Positions 1-5,225 of a stretch of DNA of 9,564 bases are shown in pieces. Position 1 is the first letter of the stretch. Each line of letters starts with the position of its first letter. The translations under genes were made by a program, and so were the position numbers. The notes under the pieces are model-generated. The model ran no database searches and was not told the DNA's origin. It saw only the letters and a program-made list of their open reading frames with translations. This stretch comes from an uncultured Collinsella sp. (GTDB taxonomy: Bacteria > Actinomycetota > Coriobacteriia > Coriobacteriales > Coriobacteriaceae): contig UROJ01000042.1 of the NCBI GenBank assembly GCA_900549335.1, positions 1 to 9,564 of the forward strand, given 5' to 3'.

Positions 1-624
1 GTCACGCGTGACCTTGGCCATGATGGACGCCGCGGCGATGCAGGCGATCTTGGCATCGCCCTTCACCACATCGCGCTCGTTAGGAACGGCGCCCAAGGGG
101 TTGCCATCCATAAGCACGCAATCGGGCTCGAGCCCCGTATCGGCCACGGCGCCCGCAACGGCGGTACGGATAGCACGGGCCATGCCCATCTCATCGATAT
201 CCTTAGGCGCGATATGGCAAAAACCGATCGCCGTCGCCACCTCGGCAATCTTCACTGAGAGCAACTCGCGGCGCGCCGGCGTGAGCTTTTTGGAATCGTT
301 GATGCCCCAGACGCGCGGCTCCATAGGAAGGCAGACAGCGCATACCGTCAAAGGACCGGCCACCGATCCGCGACCCACCTCGTCGACACCAACGACCACT
401 CCATCGCCGCCAAGCTCATGCATAAGCTCGTACATGTCATTGACGCGCTCGCGCTCGGCAAGCTCTTTGGCATGGCGTTTGAGGGCGCGTTCGCAAGCCT
501 TGATCACCTGCTGGCGCGGGTCCTCGCGATAATGCTCCACGAGGGCGGGAATCTCCTCAAACGTGGCGCTCGCCAACTCACCGGCAACCTGCGATGCCGA
601 AACCGAGCTCGTCATGTTGGCCAT
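1..624 (-). CDS. rnhB: Ribonuclease HII, partial (C-terminus beyond left edge)
   Basis: The frame is open from an ATG at 622-624 to the window edge (208 codons, no stop), so only the C-terminal tail is missing. RNase HII cuts the RNA strand of RNA/DNA hybrids and starts removal of ribonucleotides misincorporated in DNA; it is cytoplasmic. The protein has an N-terminal helical extension of about 75 residues, as in Bacillus-type RNase HII and unlike the short E. coli form. The catalytic core follows: DEVGRG at residues 81-86 (D81, E82), NDSKKL at 109-114, D173 in LMDGN and D190 in VKGD, then the AAASIMAKVTRD block at 197-208. This gives the full D-E-D-D metal-binding set. The start is supported by AAGGAGGG at 631-638, 6 nt upstream. 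The gene follows rplS, a widespread pairing, but a strong hairpin terminator lies between them, so expression probably depends on read-through or an unseen promoter. Confidence 0.95.
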   Translation of the reverse strand, partial: MANMTSSVSASQVAGELASATFEEIPALVEHYREDPRQQVIKACERALKRHAKELAERERVNDMYELMHELGGDGVVVGVDEVGRGSVAGPLTVCAVCLPMEPRVWGINDSKKLTPARRELLSVKIAEVATAIGFCHIAPKDIDEMGMARAIRTAVAGAVADTGLEPDCVLMDGNPLGAVPNERDVVKGDAKIACIAAASIMAKVTRD

Positions 625-636
625 ACCAGGCCCTCC

Positions 637-646
637 TTGCATGCAA
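637..646. repeat. 10-bp perfect palindrome next to the rnhB ribosome binding site
   Basis: TTGCATGCAA is a perfect palindrome that overlaps the upstream end of the rnhB Shine-Dalgarno sequence (AAGGAGGG, 631-638, minus strand). It could be a protein site or weakly mask the ribosome binding site, or be chance. Its TTGCA/TGCAA halves resemble those of the inverted repeat upstream of ppdK, but there they are separated by 7 nt. Confidence 0.3.
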
Positions 647-648
647 AT

Positions 649-683
649 CAGATAAAAAGAAGGGCCACCCGAAGGTGACCCTT
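649..683 (-). terminator. Rho-independent terminator after rplS, C(UUCG)G loop
   Basis: On the minus strand a 10-bp stem (arms 674-683 and 660-669, one G-U pair) closes on a UUCG tetraloop at 670-673 flanked by C and G, the classic extra-stable loop. It is followed by CTTTTTATCTG. It begins about 35 nt after the rplS stop and ends about 10 nt before the rnhB ribosome binding site, so it should end most rplS transcripts and limit rnhB expression. Confidence 0.85.
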
Positions 684-684
684 G

Positions 685-702
685 TGTCCAAACGAGTGGA
701 CA
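685..702 (-). other. Small stem-loop between the rplS stop and the terminator
   Basis: TGTCCA (685-690) and TGGACA (697-702) form a 6-bp perfect stem with a 6-nt loop. It lies just upstream of the rplS terminator on the same transcript. It has no U-tract, so it is not a terminator; a role in 3'-end stability or processing is conceivable but unproven. Confidence 0.4.
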
Positions 703-717
703 GACGCTGCGATCTTC

Positions 718-1059
718 TTAGCGCTTCTCGGGGATGCGAGCAGCCTTGCCCACCTTGTCGCGGAGGTAGTACAGCTTGGCGCGACGGACGCGACCATGAC
801 GAACGACCTCGAGCTTGGCGATCTTGGGGCTGTGAAGCGGGAAGGTACGCTCAACACCGACACCGAAGGACATCTTGCGGACGGTGAAGGTCTCGCGGGC
901 ACCGGCGCCGGCCATGCGGATGACGTCGCCCTGGAAGACCTGGATGCGCTCGCGGTCGCCTTCCTTAATGCGGTAGTGAACCTTGACGTTGTCGGCGACG
1001 CGAACCTGAGGAATGTCCTCGCGGATCTGCTGACGCTCGATTGCGCGGATGTAATCCAT
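718..1059 (-). CDS. rplS: 50S ribosomal protein L19
   Basis: The product is 113 residues, the usual length for L19, a large-subunit protein at the 30S-50S interface. The family signature is clear: an N-terminal [10 protein letters not shown] helix, the [12 protein letters not shown] region, the FQGDVI segment, [21 protein letters not shown] in mid-protein and a basic C-terminus with [18 protein letters not shown] chose ATG at 1057-1059: AAGGA (1067-1071) sits 7 nt upstream. A TTG two codons earlier (to 1065) would have the ribosome binding site directly abutting it and is unlikely. The gene has its own promoter upstream and a strong terminator downstream, so it looks like a largely independent unit, as expected for a highly expressed ribosomal protein. 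Confidence 0.97.
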   Translation of the reverse strand: MDYIRAIERQQIREDIPQVRVADNVKVHYRIKEGDRERIQVFQGDVIRMAGAGARETFTVRKMSFGVGVERTFPLHSPKIAKLEVVRHGRVRRAKLYYLRDKVGKAARIPEKR

Positions 1060-1083
1060 GTGCAATTCCTTACTCTTCTAGAG

Positions 1084-1107
1084 GTGCCGTACCACCATGG
1101 CCGGCAC
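1084..1107 (-). promoter_or_regulatory. rplS: Hairpin in the rplS 5' leader
   Basis: GTGCCG (1084-1089) and CGGCAC (1102-1107) form a 6-bp perfect stem with a 12-nt loop. It lies within the roughly 60-nt leader predicted between the rplS promoter and the start codon, ending 12 nt before the ribosome binding site. L19 leaders with autoregulatory structure are known in Firmicutes; whether this is a counterpart is inference from position only. Confidence 0.4.
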
Positions 1108-1128
1108 GTAGTTGAACAAACGTATTCG

Positions 1129-1156
1129 AGTATACACGCGCGGGTTTCTGCTGCAA
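1129..1156 (-). promoter_or_regulatory. rplS: Candidate sigma-70 type promoter of rplS
   Basis: On the minus strand TTGCAG (1151-1156) and TATACT (1129-1134) are separated by 16 bp; they match the -35 and -10 consensus at four and five positions. Transcription would begin near 1122, leaving a leader of about 62 nt. The promoter lies downstream of the ppdK terminator, which makes rplS independent of ppdK. Confidence 0.65.
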
Positions 1157-1193
1157 GAACAATTTTTTACGCAGACAAAAAGACAAAACCCGC
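1140..1193. repeat. Bulged inverted repeat spanning the rplS -35 region
   Basis: The 12-nt arm at 1140-1151 (GCGGGTTTCTGC) pairs with a split arm at 1171-1193: GCAG at 1171-1174 and AAACCCGC at 1186-1193, with an 11-nt bulge between. The -35 hexamer starts within the arm at 1151. It could be a second weak hairpin on the ppdK 3' transcript, an operator over the promoter, or chance. Confidence 0.35.
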
Positions 1194-1202
1194 ACATGAT
1201 AA

Positions 1203-1230
1203 CCGCCCGTCTCACAAATGAGACGGGCGG
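1203..1230 (-). terminator. Hairpin terminator after ppdK
   Basis: A 12-bp perfect stem (arms 1203-1214 and 1219-1230) with a TTTG loop on the minus strand lies about 40 nt after the ppdK stop. The stretch right after it (TTATCATGTG) is only moderately T-rich; a stronger T-rich stretch follows from about 1172 to 1189. No plus-strand gene could use it, so it most likely ends ppdK transcription. Confidence 0.75.
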
Positions 1231-1269
1231 CATGAAGGGGGGCTACACTAGGCGTCTACGCCCAAAACG

Positions 1270-3306
1270 TTAGGCGGGACGCTTGGCCTCGAGCTTGGCC
1301 TGGGCGGCAGCCAAGCGCGCGAGGGGCACGCGGTAGGGCGAGCAGGACACGTAGTCCACGTCGGCCACGTTAAACAGGCCCTTGATGGACTTGGGGTCGC
1401 CGCCGTGCTCACCGCACACGCCAAAGTGCATGTCGGGGTTGGTGGCACGGCCCTTCTCGACGGCCATGCGTACCAGCTCGAGTACTGCCGTATCGATGGT
1501 CTCGAAGGGGTTGTCCTTCAGAATCTTCTTATGCATGTACAGCGGGATGAACTTAGCCTCGGCGTCGTCACGCGAGAAACCGAAGGTCGTCTGGGTGAGG
1601 TCGTTGGTGCCAAAGCAGAAGAAGTCGGCATGGTGGGCGATCTCGTCAGCGACCATGCAGGCGCGCGGCAGCTCGAGCATCGTGCCCACGGGAATATTGA
1701 GCTCGACGCCTTCTTCGACGGAAACCTCGGCGATCACGCGCTCGATGACCTCGCGGGTCTGGACATGCTCGGCCGTGATGGAAACGAGCGGAACCATGAT
1801 CTCGGGGCGCGGATCGACGCCCTCCTTGATTAGGCGGGCAGCGGCCGTGGCGACGGCGCGAACCTGCATGAGCGGCAGATCGCTAAAGACGACGGACAGG
1901 CGAACGCCGCGCAGGCCGAGCATCGGGTTGGACTCGATCATGCCGTCGATACGACGCAGGCGGGCGCGCAGGACGGCAAGCTCTTCCTCGCTGGCGCCGG
2001 CGGCTTCCTTCTTGGTGATGGCGACCTCGAGGTCGCGAGGATTATCCAGGAACTCATGAATCGGCGGATCGAGCAGGCGGACGACCACATCGCGACCGGA
2101 CATGGTCTTGAACATCGCCAGGAAGTCCTCGGTCTGAACCTTGAGCAGGTCGGCCAGGGCCTGCTGCTTCACGGCCTCATCGTCAGACAGGATAAAGCTC
2201 TGGATGATGTTCTTACGGTCGCCTAGGAACATGTGCTCGGTGCGGCACAGGCCAATAGCCTCGGCGCCAAACTCGAGTGCGAGCTCGGCATCCTCGGGAT
2301 TGTCGGCGTTGACGCGCACATGGTTGGCATGGCCACAGGTCTCGTCCAGACGAATCTCATCGGCCCAGGACAGGATAGTGTCCAGATCGCCGGTGAGCTC
2401 GGCCGAGACCAGATCAACGGCGCCGTCGACGACGATACCCTGGGTACCGTCGATGGAAATGACATCGCCCTCGCGCAGCACGCGGTCGATGCCCTCGATA
2501 CGCACGACCTTCTCGGCGGCGTCGATGTGGAAGCGCTCAACGCCGCAGACACAGGGCGTACCCATGCCGCGGGCGATAACGGCGGCATGGCTCGTCTTGC
2601 CACCGTGGCTGGTCAGGATGCCCTCGGCGGCGACCATGCCCTTCAGGTCGTCGGGGTTGGTCTCCCAACGAACCAGAATGACCTTGTGACCCTCGGCGGA
2701 ACGCGCGACAGCGTCGTCGCTCGAGAACACGACCTCGCCCACGGCGGCACCGGGGCTGGCATTAAGACCGCTGGCGAGAGCCTCGTACTTCTTGGAGGCG
2801 TCGAACTGCGGGTGAAGGAGCTGGTCGAGTTGCGCGGGATCGATGCGGCTCACGGCCTCTTCGCGGGTGATCAGGCCTTCCTCGACCATTTCGATGGCGA
2901 TGCGCAGGGCGGCGGTGGCGGTGCGCTTGCCCACGCGGGTCTGGAGCATCCAGAGCTTGCCCTGCTCGATGGTAAACTCGATATCGCACATATCGCGGTA
3001 ATGATCCTCGAGCGTCAGGAACACGCGCTCGAGCTCCTCACCTGCGGACTCGAGGCCCGGGGTGGTCTTGAGGTCGGCGATGGGCTCGGTGTTGCGGATA
3101 CCGGCGACGACGTCCTCGCCCTGGGCATTAACCAAAAAGTCACCGTAGAACTCCTTGGTGCCGTCGGCCGGATTACGCGTAAAGGCGACGCCTGTCGCAG
3201 AGGTCTCGCCCTTGTTGCCAAAGGCCATGGCCTGCACGTTGACGGCGGTGCCGAGCTCGTCGGAGATGCCGTGCTGTTTGCGATAGATGCAGGCGCGCTC
3301 GTTCAT
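1270..3306 (-). CDS. ppdK: PPDK C-terminal fragment (phosphohistidine and PEP/pyruvate domains)
   Basis: This 678-codon frame begins at an internal ATG whose first bases overlap the TGA of the upstream fragment (ATGA, 3303-3306). It covers the rest of the ATP-grasp region (AVNVQAMAFGNKGETSATGVAFTRNP at residues 21-46), the swivelling domain with T238 and H240 in GGKTSHAAVIARG, and the PEP/pyruvate barrel with GLCRTEHMF (R355), RLLDPPIHEFL (R410), E545 in GTMLELPR, GTNDLTQ (566-572) and catalytic C631 in GVCGEHGG. The Thr two residues before the His is the site the neighbouring regulator would phosphorylate. No good ribosome binding site precedes the ATG, so it is most likely the remainder of one gene. 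Confidence 0.7.
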   Translation of the reverse strand: MNERACIYRKQHGISDELGTAVNVQAMAFGNKGETSATGVAFTRNPADGTKEFYGDFLVNAQGEDVVAGIRNTEPIADLKTTPGLESAGEELERVFLTLEDHYRDMCDIEFTIEQGKLWMLQTRVGKRTATAALRIAIEMVEEGLITREEAVSRIDPAQLDQLLHPQFDASKKYEALASGLNASPGAAVGEVVFSSDDAVARSAEGHKVILVRWETNPDDLKGMVAAEGILTSHGGKTSHAAVIARGMGTPCVCGVERFHIDAAEKVVRIEGIDRVLREGDVISIDGTQGIVVDGAVDLVSAELTGDLDTILSWADEIRLDETCGHANHVRVNADNPEDAELALEFGAEAIGLCRTEHMFLGDRKNIIQSFILSDDEAVKQQALADLLKVQTEDFLAMFKTMSGRDVVVRLLDPPIHEFLDNPRDLEVAITKKEAAGASEEELAVLRARLRRIDGMIESNPMLGLRGVRLSVVFSDLPLMQVRAVATAAARLIKEGVDPRPEIMVPLVSITAEHVQTREVIERVIAEVSVEEGVELNIPVGTMLELPRACMVADEIAHHADFFCFGTNDLTQTTFGFSRDDAEAKFIPLYMHKKILKDNPFETIDTAVLELVRMAVEKGRATNPDMHFGVCGEHGGDPKSIKGLFNVADVDYVSCSPYRVPLARLAAAQAKLEAKRPA

Positions 3307-4019
3307 CCAGCTGCCAAAGACGGCCTGGATGGCAAGGCGCAGCTGGAGCCCGGATCGTGTGGGAAGACGGGCTTGCCATCGGCGACCTCGAGCTCGGGAT
3401 ACAGGGCGGCATCGACGTTCTCGGAGAAGATGCCCTTAAAGGTCTCGACGAGTTCCTGCAGGTCCTCGGCCGAAAGCTCGGAATCGACGCGAACGCCGGC
3501 GACCAGGCGGGCCTGGGTCAGGGCGTTCTCGAACAGGTCGGCATCGACACCCATGACGACGTTGGAGAACATCTGGATAAAGCGACGATAGCTATCCCAG
3601 GCAAAACGCGGGTTCTGCGTCTGCGCGATGAGGCCCTGGACGGAATCGTCATTGAGGCCCAAGTTGAGGACCGTGTCCATCATACCGGGCATGGAGAACG
3701 GAGCGCCCGAACGAACCGACACGAGCAGCGGATCGGAGGCGTCGCCGAGCTTCTTGCCGCAGCGGGCCTCGAGGTCCGCCTCGGCGGCAACGATCTCATC
3801 GAGTGCGCCCTCGGGCCACACGTTGCCGGCACCGGAGTACTCGACGCAAGTCTGGCAGGTAATGGTAAAGCCACCGGGAACCGGCAGGCCGATACGGCTC
3901 ATCTCGGCAAGGTTAGCGCCTTTGCCGCCAAGCACGAAGTTCATGGACTTGTCGCCCTCGGTGACACAGGTGCCCTGGGCGTCGGTTCCAAAACGGTAAA
4001 CCCTCTTGCAATCGCTCAC
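3303..4019 (-). CDS. ppdK: PPDK N-terminal fragment (ATP-binding part) upstream of the frameshift
   Basis: This frame holds the first 225 residues of PPDK: the ATP-grasp nucleotide-binding domain with GGKGANLAEM near residue 30 and SVRSGAPFSMPGMMDTVLNLG near residue 100. After PGS (3345-3353) it runs out of frame for about 13 residues and stops at TGA 3303-3305. It lacks the phosphohistidine and PEP/pyruvate domains, so it cannot catalyse the full reaction alone. The GTG start is chosen for its ribosome binding site. Confidence 0.7.
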   Translation of the reverse strand: MSDCKRVYRFGTDAQGTCVTEGDKSMNFVLGGKGANLAEMSRIGLPVPGGFTITCQTCVEYSGAGNVWPEGALDEIVAAEADLEARCGKKLGDASDPLLVSVRSGAPFSMPGMMDTVLNLGLNDDSVQGLIAQTQNPRFAWDSYRRFIQMFSNVVMGVDADLFENALTQARLVAGVRVDSELSAEDLQELVETFKGIFSENVDAALYPELEVADGKPVFPHDPGSSCALPSRPSLAAG

Positions 4020-4094
4020 GATACTTCCCCTTCCATGCACTAACGCGCACGACCGTGGTAACGAATCGACCCACCGGATGCGGGCCGTGAGGGA

Positions 4095-4100
4095 ACTATA
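4095..4100 (-). promoter_or_regulatory. ppdK: Candidate ppdK -10 element
   Basis: TATAGT on the minus strand matches the -10 consensus at five of six positions and would start transcription near 4088, giving a leader of about 69 nt to the GTG start. No good -35 hexamer lies 16-18 bp upstream, so the promoter would be weak or activator-dependent, which fits the repeats further upstream. Confidence 0.4.
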
Positions 4101-4141
4101 CGGCGCGTTTTGGGCAGGCTTGAGCAGAGGATGCGCGGTTT

Positions 4142-4189
4142 GGTAAACGTGCTAAAACTGGCGGTAAACGGTAGGTAAAGGTGGTTACC
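4142..4189. repeat. Helically phased GGTAAA repeats upstream of ppdK
   Basis: On the plus strand GGTAAA occurs at 4142-4147, 4163-4168 and 4174-4179, followed by GGTTACC at 4183-4189; a one-mismatch copy GCTAAA lies at 4151-4156. The exact copies begin 21 and 11 bp apart, about two and one helical turns, so they face the same side of DNA. A further copy on the minus strand is at 4249-4254. Relative to the predicted start site they lie at about -55 to -100, typical for activator sites. The binding protein is unknown. Confidence 0.45.
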
Positions 4190-4212
4190 TTATGAAGAGA
4201 CCACTTCAATAA

Positions 4213-4233
4213 ACTTGCAGGTCAAATGCAAGT
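4213..4233. promoter_or_regulatory. 21-bp inverted repeat, candidate operator upstream of ppdK
   Basis: ACTTGCA (4213-4219) and TGCAAGT (4227-4233) form perfect 7-bp arms around a 7-nt spacer, a geometry typical of a dimeric DNA-binding protein. A further TTTGC half-site follows at 4236-4240. It lies in an AT-rich stretch between the regulator gene and ppdK. A regulatory role for ppdK is inferred from position; the cognate protein is not identifiable. Confidence 0.45.
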
Positions 4234-4315
4234 AATTTGCTAAATCGCTTTACCATTATCGTGCATTATTTTTAGTTAGTCTTTTTAGACGGGGCTTTTT
4301 AGCTACCCCAGTAAG

Positions 4316-5191
4316 CTAGCTTTGTTGGGCTCGACGGGCGGCGCGGCGGGCGCGGGCTTCTTGGATTTCCTCCAAGTGGCTGATGATCTCGGAGGCGCTC
4401 TCCTCGATGGCCTTGCCGTCGGTACGTACCACAAAGCAGCCTAGGCGCTTCATGAGCGCACGGGCTTCCTCGAGCTCGCTGTGCACGCTCTCGGGCTCGG
4501 CATAGGAGCCGGCAACGGCACGAGCGTAGTCATCGCCCAAGCGGCTATCGCGAATTTCAGAAATCACATCGACGGTCGAAATCAGGCCGAACAGGCGCAT
4601 CGGGTCAACCTCGTAAATCGACTTCGGCGGCTCCATGCCATGGGCCAACGGAACATTGGCAACCTTGTAGCCCTGATAAGCCAGATACATCGACAGCGGC
4701 GTCTTGGACGTGCGCGATACGCCCAGCAGCACGATATCGGCACCCGACAAATCGTCGCAACCGCGCCCGTCATCGTGCTCAACGAAATATTCCATGGCCT
4801 CGATACGATGGAAATAGCGGTCATCGGTCCTGTGAATCACGCCCGCGACGCCTTTGGGCGGCACACCGATGAGCGACGATAGCACGGCGAGCGTCGGACC
4901 GATCAGGTCGACCGAACGGATATGCAGCATGCCCAGGTAATCGAGCACGCGGGCGCGAAGCGCCGGATCGACAATGGTGTGAAACACGGCAATATCGCGA
5001 TGGTCGGCATCGACGCGCGGGCCCACAAACGACTCCACCTGCTCCACCGAGGTCACCTTGGGCAGGCGCAACAAACGAAAAGCCCCTTCATCAAATTGCC
5101 CGGACGCCGCAAGCACCACCTCACAAGCGGTATCGCCGAGCGAGTCGGAGATAACGATAACGGTGGGACGAGCGGTGACCGGGCAATCCAT
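4316..5191 (-). CDS. Pyruvate, phosphate dikinase regulatory protein (bifunctional kinase/phosphorylase, DUF299 family)
   Basis: The 291-residue protein matches the PPDK/PEP synthase regulatory family, which uses ADP to phosphorylate, and Pi to dephosphorylate, the active-site Thr next to the catalytic His of PPDK, switching it off and on. Visible family features are the N-terminal VIVISDSLGDTA (11-22), HRTDDRYFHRIEAMEYFVEHDDG (120-142), the P-loop-like GVSRTSKT (157-164) followed by PLSMYLAYQGYKVANVPL, and PPKSIYEVDP (188-197). The C-terminus ends in an Ala/Arg-rich helix. The start ATG has AAAAGGAG (5199-5206) 7 nt upstream. It lies 34 nt after glyS, so it is likely in the glyQS transcript, and directly before ppdK, its probable substrate. 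Adjacency to ppdK argues for the PPDK-type rather than the PEP synthase-type regulator. The gene is intact although ppdK is frameshifted. Confidence 0.93.
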   Translation of the reverse strand: MDCPVTARPTVIVISDSLGDTACEVVLAASGQFDEGAFRLLRLPKVTSVEQVESFVGPRVDADHRDIAVFHTIVDPALRARVLDYLGMLHIRSVDLIGPTLAVLSSLIGVPPKGVAGVIHRTDDRYFHRIEAMEYFVEHDDGRGCDDLSGADIVLLGVSRTSKTPLSMYLAYQGYKVANVPLAHGMEPPKSIYEVDPMRLFGLISTVDVISEIRDSRLGDDYARAVAGSYAEPESVHSELEEARALMKRLGCFVVRTDGKAIEESASEIISHLEEIQEARARRAARRAQQS

Positions 5192-5225
5192 GCGGGGCTC
5201 CTTTTGCGCTTATGCGCAGGCTAGC

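Larger units (their letters stand above)
1270..4019 (-). pseudogene. ppdK: Pyruvate, phosphate dikinase, interrupted by a 1-nt frameshift
   Basis: PPDK interconverts ATP + Pi + pyruvate with AMP + PPi + PEP in the cytoplasm. The two parts join as one PPDK of about 916 residues if one base is restored near 3345. Upstream the frame reads FPHDPGS; downstream it continues QLRLAIQAVFGSW, matching the family layout FPxxPxxQL. The best explanation is a missing C in a CCC run on the minus strand (GG at 3345-3346 on the plus strand instead of GGG). All key residues are otherwise present: GGKGANLAEM and SVRSGAPFSMPGMMDT in the ATP-binding domain, TSHAAV with the swivelling His, and GTNDLTQ and GVCGEHGG in the PEP/pyruvate barrel. 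The start is GTG at 4017-4019, with GGAAGGGG (4027-4034) 7 nt upstream; an ATG at 4038-4040 overlaps that ribosome binding site. The regulator gene lies directly upstream. The break could be a true mutation or a sequencing error; lack of other damage favours an error or a very recent event. Confidence 0.85.

Noticed and set aside
1060..1065. TTG start for rplS two codons upstream of the ATG
   Set aside because: The ribosome binding site AAGGA would lie 1-2 nt from TTG; the ATG at 1059 has normal 7-nt spacing and the usual L19 N-terminus.
3340..3352. Programmed -1 frameshift in ppdK
   Set aside because: There is no slippery heptamer of the X XXY YYZ type at the junction, and PPDK is not known to use recoding; a missing base explains the data more simply.
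2233..3591. Plus-strand open frame of 452 codons antisense to ppdK
   Set aside because: Same antisense-shadow pattern, with no domain and no ribosome binding site support; it even crosses the ppdK frameshift, as chance open frames do in GC-rich DNA.
4286..4310. Possible terminator after the PPDK regulator gene
   Set aside because: The minus-strand fold (GGG/CCC and GCT/AGC with a bulge) is weak and is followed by an A-rich, not T-rich, stretch. It is not convincing as a rho-independent terminator.
5203..5225. Small GCGC-ATAA-GCGC hairpin between glyS and the PPDK regulator
   Set aside because: The stem is only 5 bp, has no T-tract and abuts the ribosome binding site, so it does not look like a terminator; at most it could modulate translation.
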